Below are positions 33,329 through 42,601 of a DNA stretch of 64,000 bases, in pieces. A program made the translations under genes and the position numbers. The notes beneath the pieces were generated by a model. It did not search any database. It saw only the letters and a program-made list of their open reading frames with translations, and was not told the DNA's origin. Source of the DNA: Thermosynechococcaceae cyanobacterium MS004 (GTDB taxonomy: Bacteria; Cyanobacteriota; Cyanobacteriia; Thermosynechococcales; Thermosynechococcaceae); contig JAKRSB010000109.1 in NCBI GenBank assembly GCA_022402525.1, positions 1 to 64,000 on the forward strand, read 5' to 3'. The stretch's first letter is position 1, and each line of letters starts with the position of its first letter.

Positions 33329-34069
33329 ATGTCGCCTTACCGCCTGCTCTTTGTTCACCCATTTTGCTCCAATTGTGCCGCAATTCAGCGATCGCTGACC
33401 CAAGACAGCTCCCTGCCAACGGCCAACCTTAAGCTCCTGAGTCCGGTGGAAATCGATGACGCTAGCCTCGCCCAGTTGGCAGAAGATCAGCCCGATGTGG
33501 TGGCCGTACATTTAAGTGAGTCGAATCTAGGAAATGGGCCAGATCTAGTAAGTGGACCGGATCTAGGCAATACTGCGCCAGGGATTGAGCGAATTCAGCG
33601 AATCAAAGCATTGGGAGAGGGGAAACTCAAAGTACTGGTTTTAACGGAGCATCAAGATCCACCCACAGTGCTTAGAGCCTTTGCTGCAGGGGCAAATTCT
33701 TATTGCTGCATCCAGAATAAATCGATGTCCGCGCTGGTTGAGGTCATTCAAGCCACCGCTCAAGGGCAATCCTGGATTGAGCCGGCGATCGCCCCTATTA
33801 TCCTGGCACAGCTTCGTGCAGCGGTTACTTCCACAAGGTTTTCTAGTTCTGGGCAGGATGCGCTGCCGCTGGCCTCTCCGCTCAGCGCTCGTCAACTTCA
33901 GGTTCTTCAGCTCATTGTAGATGGCTACAATAACGCGGAAATCGCTGTGCAGCTCCAGATCGGCATTGGCACCGTCAAAACCCATATCCGCCATATTCTC
34001 AGTAAACTGACCGTGAGCGATCGTACCCAGGCCGCAGTCCGTGCCCTACGGATGGGTCTTGTGCGGTGA
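33329..34069 (+). CDS. LuxR/NarL-type transcriptional regulator with a degenerate receiver
   Basis: 246 residues. The C-terminal LuxR-type helix-turn-helix is canonical (LSARQLQVLQLIVDGYNNAEIA, then GTVKTHIRHILSKL). The N-terminal half has receiver-like layout but lacks the phosphorylation chemistry: the acidic pair is replaced near LLFVHP, the phospho-Asp position reads VVAVHLSE and the usual Lys is missing at SYCCIQN. It is therefore probably a pseudo-receiver controlled by binding or oligomerisation instead of phosphorylation. Three 18-bp repeats add NLGNGP/DLVSGP/DLGNTA after the phospho-site. No sensor kinase is adjacent and the targets are unknown. Confidence 0.82.
   Translation: MSPYRLLFVHPFCSNCAAIQRSLTQDSSLPTANLKLLSPVEIDDASLAQLAEDQPDVVAVHLSESNLGNGPDLVSGPDLGNTAPGIERIQRIKALGEGKLKVLVLTEHQDPPTVLRAFAAGANSYCCIQNKSMSALVEVIQATAQGQSWIEPAIAPIILAQLRAAVTSTRFSSSGQDALPLASPLSARQLQVLQLIVDGYNNAEIAVQLQIGIGTVKTHIRHILSKLTVSDRTQAAVRALRMGLVR
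33524..33577 (+). repeat. In-frame tandem repeat, 18 bp x 3
   Basis: Three diverged 18-bp units encode NLGNGP, DLVSGP and DLGNTA inside the receiver-like domain of the LuxR-type regulator. Confidence 0.85.
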
Positions 34070-34440
34070 GTAGATATCCTTGTCGTAAACTGAGCTCAAC
34101 AATAGAAAATCATTTGAAATCGTTTAGCCAAACCTTGTAGATTGGAGACCTAAAGCAGATTTCTCGGACTTAGAAACGTCTTCTCGCGGCTCAGGGCTAG
34201 TCAAAAAGTCCCTTAAAACTTATGAGTAGCGTAAAAGACTTCGGTTCAGTTGAGGCAAGTGAAACTGGCATTCATGACTGAGACTACGTAGAAATCGATA
34301 CCTTAGTAATCGATACCTTGAACTTAAGATCCCAACTGTCCTTCTGAATAGTTCTGTTCATCGAGCGCACACCTGCCTAATTCTTTGAGCCGATTTTGAA
34401 ATAGAAATGTAATTGATTGGGTCTTTATGTCTTGATAGTT
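34070..34440. other. Intergenic gap with a 15-bp duplication
   Basis: No gene, hairpin terminator or promoter is evident after the LuxR-type regulator. AATCGATACCTTAGT is duplicated at about 34293-34322. Confidence 0.45.
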
Positions 34441-34749
34441 ATGAAACCCAACCCCCTAAAGCTATTCTTACGAAAAGTATTAAGACATCCCTACCTACAG
34501 TCCCCAGGAAATCGCGGAGTTGTAATTCTCATACTCATTTTTGCTTCTATTGCTGGGTTATTTGTAATTGGCACCCTTCGGGAATTCGCCGATGTGGCAA
34601 ACTGTAAAGAGCAAGGAGGGACTCCTGTCTATCGAGAGAACATTCAGGAATTTGTCCATGACGGAAGCGGTCGGGGAGCACCAGAACGAGTCAAATATAG
34701 AGTGTTTGACCACTGTAGGGCATCAACCCCATCTCCCCATCAACCCTAG
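34441..34749 (+). CDS. Small membrane protein of unknown function
   Basis: 102 residues from the ATG at 34441 (MKPNPLKLFL); the frame opens eight codons earlier. A basic, amphipathic N-terminus (about 1-25) is followed by one strong transmembrane helix (GVVILILIFASIAGLFVIG, about 28-46) and a short polar tail with two Cys. It is predicted to be a single-pass protein with the tail outside. I do not recognise the family, and a chance open frame cannot be excluded. Confidence 0.5.
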   Translation: MKPNPLKLFLRKVLRHPYLQSPGNRGVVILILIFASIAGLFVIGTLREFADVANCKEQGGTPVYRENIQEFVHDGSGRGAPERVKYRVFDHCRASTPSPHQP

Positions 34750-34788
34750 AGCAAGCTTATGTCCGGCCTCCTACGGTAAATACAGAAC

Positions 34789-35778
34789 ATGATCAGCCAG
34801 CAGCGCGACTGGATGTGGCAGGGATGGCAGGTGCGTTATGCCTATACTAGACCCGCTGTACCGCCCCATCAGTCCCAAACAGCGCAATCTCGCAGCGCTC
34901 CCCCTAGCGCCCCCATTCTCTTCCTCCACGGCTTTGGCGGCTCCATTGGGCACTGGCGGCAAAATTTTCCTTTTTTTGCCGATCACCATCCAGTCTATGC
35001 CCTTGACCTGCTGGGGTTTGGGGCTTCAGAGAAAGCGCCGATCCGCTACAGCATTGACCTGTGGGTGCAGCAAGTCTATGAGTTTTGGCAGACGTTTATT
35101 CGTCGCCCCATGATTTTAGTTGGCAATTCCATTGGCTCCTTAACGGCACTGGCCCTGGCTTCCGCCCATCCTGAAGCCGTACAGCGCCTCGCCATGCTGA
35201 GTTTGCCTGACCCTTCCGTGCGGGAAGATTTAATTCCCCTCTGGTGCCGCCCTTTGGTTTCTCGCGTAGAGCAGGCATTTACCGCAAACTGGGTGCTGAA
35301 GCCGCTGTTTTACTGGGTGAGAAGGCCAAAGGTGGTGCGAAACTGGGCGAGTCTTGCCTACAGCAGCCGCGCAGCCCTCACCGATGAGCTGGTGGAGATT
35401 TTTGCAGCGCCCGCCCGCGATCGCGGTGCAGCCCTGGCCTTTAGCCATATCTTGCAGGCCATGATTCGGCCCCAGTTTGGGCCTAGGGTGTCGGCGATTT
35501 TGCCAGAACTAGAGCTGCCAATTTTACTGATTTGGGGGCGTCAAGACCGGATGGTTCCGGCAGGCTTTGCAAAGATTTTTGCTGACCTCAATCCAAACCT
35601 GACCCTGGTGGAGCTAGATGAAGCGGGTCACTGCCCCCACGATGAATGTGCTGAAGTCGTCAATCAAACGCTTCGAGATTGGATCGATTCGGTGCAGCCT
35701 GCTAGATCTTCTGCCCTGAACGACCCCTTTCAACCCACGATCCCATGGCTCACTAGCCCCAGCGCTCCAACAATCTAG
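34789..35778 (+). CDS. Alpha/beta-fold hydrolase
   Basis: 329 residues. Oxyanion motif LHGFGGS (about 46), nucleophile Ser114 in GNSIGS, catalytic Asp in WGRQDRMVP and His in EAGHCPHDE make a complete triad. The long lid between strand 6 and the Asp loop and the FLHGFGGSIGHWR style resemble the cyanobacterial/plastid hydrolases near pheophytinase; the substrate is not established. It is monocistronic, convergent with ppsA across a 43-bp gap filled by a tandem repeat. Confidence 0.87.
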   Translation: MISQQRDWMWQGWQVRYAYTRPAVPPHQSQTAQSRSAPPSAPILFLHGFGGSIGHWRQNFPFFADHHPVYALDLLGFGASEKAPIRYSIDLWVQQVYEFWQTFIRRPMILVGNSIGSLTALALASAHPEAVQRLAMLSLPDPSVREDLIPLWCRPLVSRVEQAFTANWVLKPLFYWVRRPKVVRNWASLAYSSRAALTDELVEIFAAPARDRGAALAFSHILQAMIRPQFGPRVSAILPELELPILLIWGRQDRMVPAGFAKIFADLNPNLTLVELDEAGHCPHDECAEVVNQTLRDWIDSVQPARSSALNDPFQPTIPWLTSPSAPTI

Positions 35779-35790
35779 GCTGAAGCCCAA

Positions 35791-35824
35791 GAGCTAGCAA
35801 ACCAGAGCTAGCAAACCAGAGCTA
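35791..35824. repeat. Tandem repeat, 14 bp x 2.4, reaching the ppsA stop codon
   Basis: GAGCTAGCAAACCA occurs twice with a partial third copy that includes the ppsA stop (35822-35824). Confidence 0.9.
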
Positions 35825-38335
35825 AGCCGCCTGATCTTGTTCTGTTTGGGCGATCGCCAAGAGCGTCTTCAGGAGTGAGTCTGGGTTGAGACTCATGGAG
35901 TCAATGCCCTGCTCCACCAAAAATTGCGCAAATTCAGGATAATCGCTAGGGGCTTGACCGCAAATACCAATCTTGCGATCGTTCGCCTTCGCCTTGAGAA
36001 TGATCTGACGAATCATCTCCTTCACCCCTTCATTGCGCTCATCAAACAGGTGAGCAACCAGCGCCGAGTCGCGATCTAGTCCTAACGTGAGCTGGGTGAG
36101 GTCATTGGAGCCAATGGAAAACCCATCAAACACTTCGCTAAACTGGTCAGCCAAAATCACATTGCTGGGTATTTCGCACATGACGTAGACTTCAAGCCCC
36201 TGTTCACCCCGTTTCAGACCATGACGCGCCATCTCGTCCAGCACTTTACGCCCTTCGGCTGGGGTGCGGCAGAACGGAACCATCGGAATCACGTTCGTCA
36301 GCCCCATAACTTCCCGCACCTGCTTAAGGGCTTGACACTCTAGGCCGAAGGCGTCTCGATAGTTAGGGTCATAGTATCGCGAAGCACCCCGCCAGCCAAT
36401 CATCGGGTTTTCTTCTGTCGGTTCAAACTGCTGACCGCCCAAGAGGTTGGCATACTCGTTGCTCTTAAAATCGGACAGACGCACGATGACGGGCTTAGGA
36501 TAAAAGGCTGCGGCAATCATGCCCATTCCGTGGGCTAGCTTCTCCACAAAGTAGTCTGGCCGATGGGGATATTGAGCCGTGAGCTGGGCAATGGCGGCTT
36601 TTTCTTCCTCGTTCTGAAGATCGTCGAAGTGCAGCAGCGCCAAGGGATGCACCTTAATGTGGTTGGCGATGATAAATTCCAGACGGGCTAACCCCACGCC
36701 ATCGCAGGGCAGCGCTGCCAGTCCAAAGGCCTCTTCTGGGTTCCCCACATTGATTAAAATCTGGGTGCGTGGGCGGGGGAGACTGTCGAGCGCTGTCTCC
36801 TCAACCTGAAACGGCAGAAGTCCCTCGTAGACGCGGCCCTCCTCTCCTTCGGCGCAGGAAACTGTAACCCCTTGCCCCGTCTCTAACTTGGCCGTGGCGT
36901 CCCCTGAGCCCACGATCGCCGGAATGCCCATTTCTCTGGCGATAATTGCCGCATGGCAGGTGCGCCCGCCCTGATTGGTAATAATGGCGCTGGCCTTCTT
37001 CATGATGGGTTCCCAGTCCGGATCGGTGCGGTTGGTGACCAGTACCTCATCGGGCTGGAATTCCTCAATCTGATTGACCTCTAAAATCACTCGTGCGGTG
37101 CCCTGGCCGATTTTTTCGCCCACGGCTCGGCCCTTGGCCAGCACCGTACTTTTTTCGTCGAGCCGATAGGATCTTAAAACCTGGCTCGACTTTTGAGACT
37201 GAACGGTCTCTGGCCTTGCCTGCACAATAAAAAGCTCTCCCGTTTCGCCATCCTTAGCCCATTCAATATCCATGGGCGTAAAGAGACCGCGCACGCTGGA
37301 ATAATGCGTCTCGATCTGACAGGCCCACCGCGCAAGCGCCAAAATTTCGTCATCTTGTAGGGCATAGCGATCGCGATCGGGGAGGGGGACGGGCACATTT
37401 TTGGTCATTTTGGCCCCGCCCAGGTCGTAAATCATCTTGATTTCTTTGCTGCCCAGACGCTTGTTGAGGATAGGGCGAAAGCCTTGCTGAAGGGTTGGCT
37501 TAAATACAAAATATTCATCGGGGTTGACGGCTCCCTGGACAACGGTTTCGCCTAGTCCGTAGGCCGCGCTGATCAGAACGGCATTCTTAAACCCTGTCTC
37601 GGTATCAATCGAAAACATGACCCCAGAAGTGGCGAGATCTGAGCGCACCATTTTCTGGACGCCCACGGATAGCGCAATGGTGAAGTGATCAAAGTTGCGC
37701 TGAGTCCGGTAGGAAATAGCGCGATCCGTAAACAAGGAGGCAAAGCATCGATGGCAGGCTTCCACCACGGAAAAGACGCCGTGAACATTCAGATAGGTTT
37801 CCTGCTGTCCGGCAAAGCTGGCGTCGGGCAGATCTTCTGCGGTGGCGCTAGATCGCACGGCCACATCAACATTGCGCGATTGTTTAAGGCAGTTAATCCA
37901 GTCTTGAGTCCCCTTTTGCGTTTCGTCATTGGTGCAGGCTGTCGGCTGGTAGCGATCGCAGAGGGTTTCGTAGGCTTGGGCGATCGCGGTTTCCAGTTCG
38001 GTGGGGAAGGGCGTTTTGAGGATGAGCTCCCGTGCCCGCTGGCCGCGATCGCGGAGATTATTGACATCGTTTACGTCTAGATCCGCCAGCAGATCACGAA
38101 GCTGCTGGTCTAGCCCAGCGGATTTGATGAAATATCGATAGGCGTAGGCCGTGGTGGCAAAACCGAGGGGCACCTTCACGCCCTGAGGGGTAAGCTGCTG
38201 AATCATTTCGCCCAAGGAGGCATTCTTGCCGCCCACGAGGGGAATATCGGCAATGCCCACGGTTTCAAAAGGCAAAATAAAAGACTGTTCCTTGCTAGGG
38301 CCTTGAGCCATTGGATGGAGGTTAGTTGTCACCAT
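35822..38335 (-). CDS. ppsA: Phosphoenolpyruvate synthase
   Basis: 837 residues. It converts pyruvate, ATP and water to PEP, AMP and phosphate. The N-terminal ATP-grasp domain (LVGGKNASLGEM, then VAVRSSATAEDLPDASFAGQQETYLN) is followed by the swivelling phosphohistidine domain with catalytic His461 in GGRTCHAAIIARE and the C-terminal PEP/pyruvate barrel (GSNDLTQLTLGLDRDS, then ICGQAPSDYPEFA). The length and motifs separate it from pyruvate phosphate dikinase. The start may be the ATG at 38335 or eight codons later (MAQGPSK). Confidence 0.95.
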   Translation of the reverse strand: MVTTNLHPMAQGPSKEQSFILPFETVGIADIPLVGGKNASLGEMIQQLTPQGVKVPLGFATTAYAYRYFIKSAGLDQQLRDLLADLDVNDVNNLRDRGQRARELILKTPFPTELETAIAQAYETLCDRYQPTACTNDETQKGTQDWINCLKQSRNVDVAVRSSATAEDLPDASFAGQQETYLNVHGVFSVVEACHRCFASLFTDRAISYRTQRNFDHFTIALSVGVQKMVRSDLATSGVMFSIDTETGFKNAVLISAAYGLGETVVQGAVNPDEYFVFKPTLQQGFRPILNKRLGSKEIKMIYDLGGAKMTKNVPVPLPDRDRYALQDDEILALARWACQIETHYSSVRGLFTPMDIEWAKDGETGELFIVQARPETVQSQKSSQVLRSYRLDEKSTVLAKGRAVGEKIGQGTARVILEVNQIEEFQPDEVLVTNRTDPDWEPIMKKASAIITNQGGRTCHAAIIAREMGIPAIVGSGDATAKLETGQGVTVSCAEGEEGRVYEGLLPFQVEETALDSLPRPRTQILINVGNPEEAFGLAALPCDGVGLARLEFIIANHIKVHPLALLHFDDLQNEEEKAAIAQLTAQYPHRPDYFVEKLAHGMGMIAAAFYPKPVIVRLSDFKSNEYANLLGGQQFEPTEENPMIGWRGASRYYDPNYRDAFGLECQALKQVREVMGLTNVIPMVPFCRTPAEGRKVLDEMARHGLKRGEQGLEVYVMCEIPSNVILADQFSEVFDGFSIGSNDLTQLTLGLDRDSALVAHLFDERNEGVKEMIRQIILKAKANDRKIGICGQAPSDYPEFAQFLVEQGIDSMSLNPDSLLKTLLAIAQTEQDQAA

Positions 38336-38399
38336 AAGTGCCTGCTCCTGAACGGTCGGTTTGATGCAGCAAGTTAGGCTATCCCTGAGTGATCGCTCG

Positions 38400-38876
38400 C
38401 TACTCCTCCAGTCTAACCAGCGCGATCTCCGAGGCTAAAAGCTGTAACAAAACGCGATCGCCACTGGAAATCTGGGCAACTTTAGGCAGCAATAGCTCCA
38501 GGATAGAGGCGGGCTGGAAATGCGTTTGCTTGGTTTCAGGATGGGGATAATACACCAGCCCTGCATAAGCCTTAGCCTGAAATTCGAGGGTGCAGTGCCA
38601 AAAGGAAAAGGTTTCTGGCGGATGGAGATGCGTCCAGCGCAGCAAGGGAAAGTGAAAGGGTACATCCCGAAGCTGGACACCCCAGGGCGCAATGGAGACA
38701 TTGAGCGTGCCGAGAAAGTAAGGGCTTAAATCCAGTCCCAGATCTGCAAAAAACGGACGCTGCATTTCAAGGGTTCCTTGGGGATAAGGGCTGTAGGCCG
38801 CGCTGCCTGACGCGACCCCATGCCCCGCCTGCACCGTGCCTTCTACAGTAATTCTGTCTGACATTTGTGCTGACAT
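38400..38876 (-). CDS. DUF120-like protein (resembles archaeal CTP-dependent riboflavin kinase)
   Basis: 158 residues. The line-up GTVQAGHGVASG, then YPQGTLEMQRPFFADLGLDLSP and GTLNVSIAP recalls the DUF120 cradle-loop barrel of archaeal riboflavin kinase, where GTLN contributes to the substrate site. The similarity is judged by eye, and bacterial riboflavin is normally phosphorylated by RibF, so the activity is uncertain. The two candidate starts (38876 and 38864) lie in successive units of a 12-bp repeat. It lies 64 bp upstream of ppsA in the same direction and may be cotranscribed. Confidence 0.6.
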   Translation of the reverse strand: MSAQMSDRITVEGTVQAGHGVASGSAAYSPYPQGTLEMQRPFFADLGLDLSPYFLGTLNVSIAPWGVQLRDVPFHFPLLRWTHLHPPETFSFWHCTLEFQAKAYAGLVYYPHPETKQTHFQPASILELLLPKVAQISSGDRVLLQLLASEIALVRLEE

Positions 38877-38905
38877 TTGAGTTGATATTTAAGCTGATAT
38901 TTGAG
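38858..38905. repeat. Tandem repeat, 12 bp x 4, spanning the start codon region
   Basis: Units CTGACATTTGWG, TTGATATTTAAG and CTGATATTTGAG. On the minus strand two units each supply an in-frame ATG TCA, so the start codon itself is duplicated 12 bp apart. Confidence 0.88.
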
Positions 38906-39003
38906 CTAACTCTGATTTCTCAGCCTAGCGGATACCAGAGATTTATTTGTTTTGGGTTCCTTCTCACGCCCCGATGATGGACAATAGGATGCCGCTGTAA
39001 AGC

Positions 39004-40407
39004 GTGAAGCCGCTTGTTGTAGGAACGCTAGCCTTGAGACTTTTCCGTGCTGTGAACCTTCCTCTAAACATTCTTTTGAGACGCTGCGCGATCGCAATTC
39101 CGCTGGGCGCTACGCTGCTCCTCAGTAGCTGTCAGCAGACTCCACCCGCCTCTCAGTCCCCGGCAAGTCCGGCAACGTCGACTCCCACTCCAACGCCGCT
39201 CACGACCCCAACCCCCCTTCAGCCCCTGCTGCCCACCGCCCTCACAACCCCCAAGCCCGCCATTAGCAGCGCACTCCAGACCTTTTTAGCAGATACCGCT
39301 ACTTCCGGTGCTGTGGATCAAACCCAAGGCGTTTGGATTCAAACCCGTGAGACGCTGCTCGCCAACCATCAGGGCACAGTGCCCCTGTCAGCAGCTTCCT
39401 TGACCAAGGTAGCAACGTCCTTAGCTGCCCTAGAAACCTTAGGGGCAAACTATCGCTACCAAACCAACGTTGGGATCACAGGCACCATCCAAAATGGCGT
39501 AGTCCAGGGCGACTTGGTGATTGAGGGTGGCCAGAACCCGTTCTTTGTCTGGGAAGACGCGATCGCTTTGGCCAATCTACTCCAGCAGCAGGGCATCCGA
39601 GCGGTGCAGGGCAACCTGGTGATCCGTGGGCCGTTTTACATGAACTTTGAGTCGGGGCAAATGGCGGCTGAATTTTTAAGGCAGGGGCTGGACGCCTCTC
39701 TCTGGCCACCGGAAGCCCTTCAGCAGTACCAAGCCCTACCACCCAATACACCCAAGCCTCAGCTTACCCTTCGGGGTTCGGTCGTGTTAGCCAGTGGTGC
39801 GTCCCAATCGGCATCTCAGCCCATTCAGTGGGTGGCGCAGCAGCAGTCTTTTCCCTTGTCTGACCTGCTCAAAAAAATGAACCGCTTCAGCAATAATGCA
39901 ATGGCCGAAATGATCGCCACCAGTATTGGCGGAGCAACGGTCGTACAGCAAAAGGCGATCGCGGCAACGGGAGTGACGGCTACAGAAATTCAGCTCGTCA
40001 ATGGATCTGGGTTGGCCGTTGAAAATCGCATGTCTGCGAGAGCCGCCTGCGGCCTATTCTTAGCCATTGAAAGGCTGCTTCAGCCTCAAGGAATGGGAAT
40101 TGCCGACATCTTTAACATCGTCGGCAACGATGAAGGCATTCTTGATCAGCGGGTGCTGCCTCAGCAGGCGGTCGTCAAATCCGGTACGCTCAATACCGTC
40201 AGCGCACTGGCTGGCACCCTCACAACCCAAAAAGAAGGGACAGTATGGTTTGCGATCCTTAATAATGATGGGAATGTAGACACCTTCCGTAGCCTTCAGG
40301 AACAGTTTTTAGCAAACCTCCAGGGGACGTTAGGGAAACCCCCGACGATTAGCCGTTCCTCTGCCACACCGACTTTATCTTTTCATCAGCTCTGGAAACG
40401 TCTCTAA
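39004..40407 (+). CDS. dacB: D-alanyl-D-alanine carboxypeptidase / endopeptidase, PBP4 type (lipoprotein)
   Basis: 467 residues of peptidase family S13, trimming or cleaving peptidoglycan cross-links. The three penicillin-binding motifs are present: SLTK (Ser132, Lys135), SNN in RFSNNAMAE and KSG in VVKSGTLN. A lipobox LLSSC ends at Cys43, so the mature protein should be lipid-anchored in the periplasm; a Pro/Thr-rich linker follows. The inserted domain between SxxK and SxN is shorter than in E. coli DacB, as in other cyanobacterial members. The start is GTG 39004, with TTG 39034 an alternative. Confidence 0.92.
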   Translation: MKPLVVGTLALRLFRAVNLPLNILLRRCAIAIPLGATLLLSSCQQTPPASQSPASPATSTPTPTPLTTPTPLQPLLPTALTTPKPAISSALQTFLADTATSGAVDQTQGVWIQTRETLLANHQGTVPLSAASLTKVATSLAALETLGANYRYQTNVGITGTIQNGVVQGDLVIEGGQNPFFVWEDAIALANLLQQQGIRAVQGNLVIRGPFYMNFESGQMAAEFLRQGLDASLWPPEALQQYQALPPNTPKPQLTLRGSVVLASGASQSASQPIQWVAQQQSFPLSDLLKKMNRFSNNAMAEMIATSIGGATVVQQKAIAATGVTATEIQLVNGSGLAVENRMSARAACGLFLAIERLLQPQGMGIADIFNIVGNDEGILDQRVLPQQAVVKSGTLNTVSALAGTLTTQKEGTVWFAILNNDGNVDTFRSLQEQFLANLQGTLGKPPTISRSSATPTLSFHQLWKRL

Positions 40408-40494
40408 GTCTATTGTCTTTAAGTGTCTATTGCCTCTCAATCCACTGCCTCTCAGCCCACTGCCTCTCAGTCCACTACCTCTAAGCCCACTTAA
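40403..40494. repeat. Tandem repeat, 15 bp x 6, from the dacB stop into the gap
   Basis: Units such as TCTCAGYCCACTGCC (clearest at 40435-40494) fill most of the dacB-bioB gap; the first overlaps the dacB stop codon. Confidence 0.88.
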
Positions 40495-40560
40495 TTCTCC
40501 AGCACCCTCAGCCCTTATTATCCCCTTACTATCCTTCTTCGCCCAATAAGACTCTGCCCT

Positions 40561-41631
40561 ATGAACCCTGCGATCGCCCCGACCTGGACTCACCTTGCCG
40601 ACCAAGCCCTAGCCGGAGACTGCCTAGCCCGCGAAGATGCCCTTGCGGTACTGCACGCCCCCGACGAGGTGCTGCTAGAGCAGTTGGCTGCTGCCTACCG
40701 CGTCCGTCGTCACCATTGGGGAAATCGGGTGCGGCTGCACTACCTGCTCAATGCCCAAAGCGGCCTATGTCCCGAAGATTGCCACTACTGCTCTCAGTCC
40801 AAAATTTCGACTGCCGAAATTGAAAAGTATCCCCTCCTGACCCAAGAAAAAATCCTGGAAGCCGCTGGACGGGCGGCAGCACTCAAGGCCGGAACCTTCT
40901 GTATGGTTATTTCTGGACGATCGCCCTCGGAATCGGTGTTTAGCCGATTTCTAGAGACGGTACAGACGGTCAAGGCCAACTATGACCTCAAGATTTGCGC
41001 TTGTCTGGGTCTATTGAGCGAGGAGCAAACCCATCGGCTTGCGGCGGCGGGGGTAGATCGGGTCAACCATAACCTCAATACCTCCGCAGCCCATCACGAG
41101 GAGATCTGCACAACCCATACCTTTGCCGACCGCGCCCAAACCGTAAACCATGTGAAGGCCGCAGGAATTACCACCTGCTCCGGCGGCATCTTGGGCATGG
41201 GGGAATCGGATGAGGATGTGATTGACCTAGCCCTGTCCCTGCGGGAACTAGGCGTGACCAGCGTGCCCGTTAATTTTCTAATCCCGATTCCTGGAACGCC
41301 TTTTTCTGAAGTGCAGGGTCTAACGCCACGCCACTGCCTGCGGATTTTGTGCCTTTTCCGCTTTTTGCTGCCCAGTCAAGAAATTCGGATTGCAGGCGGG
41401 CGCGAAGTACATCTGCGATCGCTTCAACCCCTGGGGCTATATGCCGCCAACTCCATTTTTGTAGGCGACTACCTCACCACTCCCGGCCAGTCTGCCCAGC
41501 AAGACTGGAGCATGATTGAGGATGCTGGGTTTGTCCTAGAAACCCCGGACGGATCGCCGCTGGAAGTCTCTACTCCGCCTGATCCGTCATCGAGCCCCTT
41601 CCCGCAGGCGTCAGCACCTCTCTTTGCTTAG
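40561..41631 (+). CDS. bioB: Biotin synthase
   Basis: 356 residues. This radical-SAM enzyme inserts sulfur into dethiobiotin in the last step of biotin synthesis. Cys70, Cys74 and Cys77 (CPEDCHYC) bind the [4Fe-4S] cluster. Motifs YNHNLNT-like [19 protein letters not shown] and the Arg-containing IRIAGGRE (ligand region of the [2Fe-2S] cluster) are present. The C-terminus has a short Ser/Pro-rich tail. No other bio gene is in the window. The next gene starts 31 bp later in the same direction. Confidence 0.95.
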   Translation: MNPAIAPTWTHLADQALAGDCLAREDALAVLHAPDEVLLEQLAAAYRVRRHHWGNRVRLHYLLNAQSGLCPEDCHYCSQSKISTAEIEKYPLLTQEKILEAAGRAAALKAGTFCMVISGRSPSESVFSRFLETVQTVKANYDLKICACLGLLSEEQTHRLAAAGVDRVNHNLNTSAAHHEEICTTHTFADRAQTVNHVKAAGITTCSGGILGMGESDEDVIDLALSLRELGVTSVPVNFLIPIPGTPFSEVQGLTPRHCLRILCLFRFLLPSQEIRIAGGREVHLRSLQPLGLYAANSIFVGDYLTTPGQSAQQDWSMIEDAGFVLETPDGSPLEVSTPPDPSSSPFPQASAPLFA

Positions 41632-41662
41632 GCGCTGGGCTGCTTGCCAAAAGGACTGCTCT

Positions 41663-42367
41663 ATGGCGACGCTTTACGATTTACTATTGCGCGGCGGCCC
41701 GGTCATGTTTCCGGTGGTGGCGTTATCTATGCTCACGCTGGCCTGTGGGCTAGAGCGCAGCCTATTTTGGTGGCGGACGCTGCGGGGAGAAGACCAGCTG
41801 GTGCTGCAAATCCTAGAAGCCGCCGCCCAGGACTTAAGTGAGGCGCGCGCCATTGCCAAAGCCGCCCACCAAAGACCGATCGCCCGATTTTTACTCGCCC
41901 CCTTAATGCTCCATCAGCCCAGTCCAGAAACCTTTCGACTGGCCCTAGAGTCCGCTGGCGATCGCGAATTTGTGCAAATGCGGCGCTTTGACAAGCTCCT
42001 GGAGACCATCGTCGGGCTTGCACCACTCCTAGGGTTACTGGGCACCGTCACCGGACTCATTGTGACGTTCTTTAACCTTAAAATAGGGACTACGAGCCTA
42101 GACACAAGCAAAGCTGCCCTGGGCATTGGCGAAGCGCTCATCACAACCGCCGGAGGCATGATAGTTGCCATTTTTGCACTCATTGTGTTTCGGGTCTGCG
42201 TCGCCCTTCAGGCCATGCAGATAGACTACTTTACCGACGCAGGCAATAAGCTAGAGCTGATCTATCGCCAACGCTGGTACGAGCCCCATCAGCAGCAGTC
42301 CTACATGCATCCGCAAGACCTCTTGCAGCAGCTTGCTAGACTGCTTGACCAGACAGGCTCTTCCTAG
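41663..42367 (+). CDS. MotA/TolQ/ExbB proton-channel family protein
   Basis: About 234 residues from ATG 41663, with AAAGGA about 8 bases upstream. Three transmembrane helices occur at about 10-30, 115-140 and 160-180. The family signature LETIVGLAPLLGLLGTVTGL and the third-helix GIGEALITTAGGMIVAIFAL are clear. ExbB/TolQ proteins form a pentameric channel that uses proton flow to drive a partner of the ExbD/TolR family, which is normally encoded immediately downstream. No such gene follows here, so the partner must be elsewhere. Confidence 0.9.
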   Translation: MATLYDLLLRGGPVMFPVVALSMLTLACGLERSLFWWRTLRGEDQLVLQILEAAAQDLSEARAIAKAAHQRPIARFLLAPLMLHQPSPETFRLALESAGDREFVQMRRFDKLLETIVGLAPLLGLLGTVTGLIVTFFNLKIGTTSLDTSKAALGIGEALITTAGGMIVAIFALIVFRVCVALQAMQIDYFTDAGNKLELIYRQRWYEPHQQQSYMHPQDLLQQLARLLDQTGSS

Positions 42368-42601
42368 TCTTTACTTTCTCCAGCCTATGGTCTAGGAGTG
42401 GACATTCTGCAGATTGGTCAGCAAGTAAAATAATATTTTTGACAGGGAGAGCCGGGGAAGCTCAAGACCTTGCAGCGTGCAGCAGTTATTAAAAATCAAG
42501 CTTCTTAAGCCGCTTGCCTTTGGGAGAGGGATTTGGGGTGAGGGGCTTCAAGGGCATCATCGCACTCACGTTAAATAGAACAACTGGGAGAATCGTCACT
42601 C

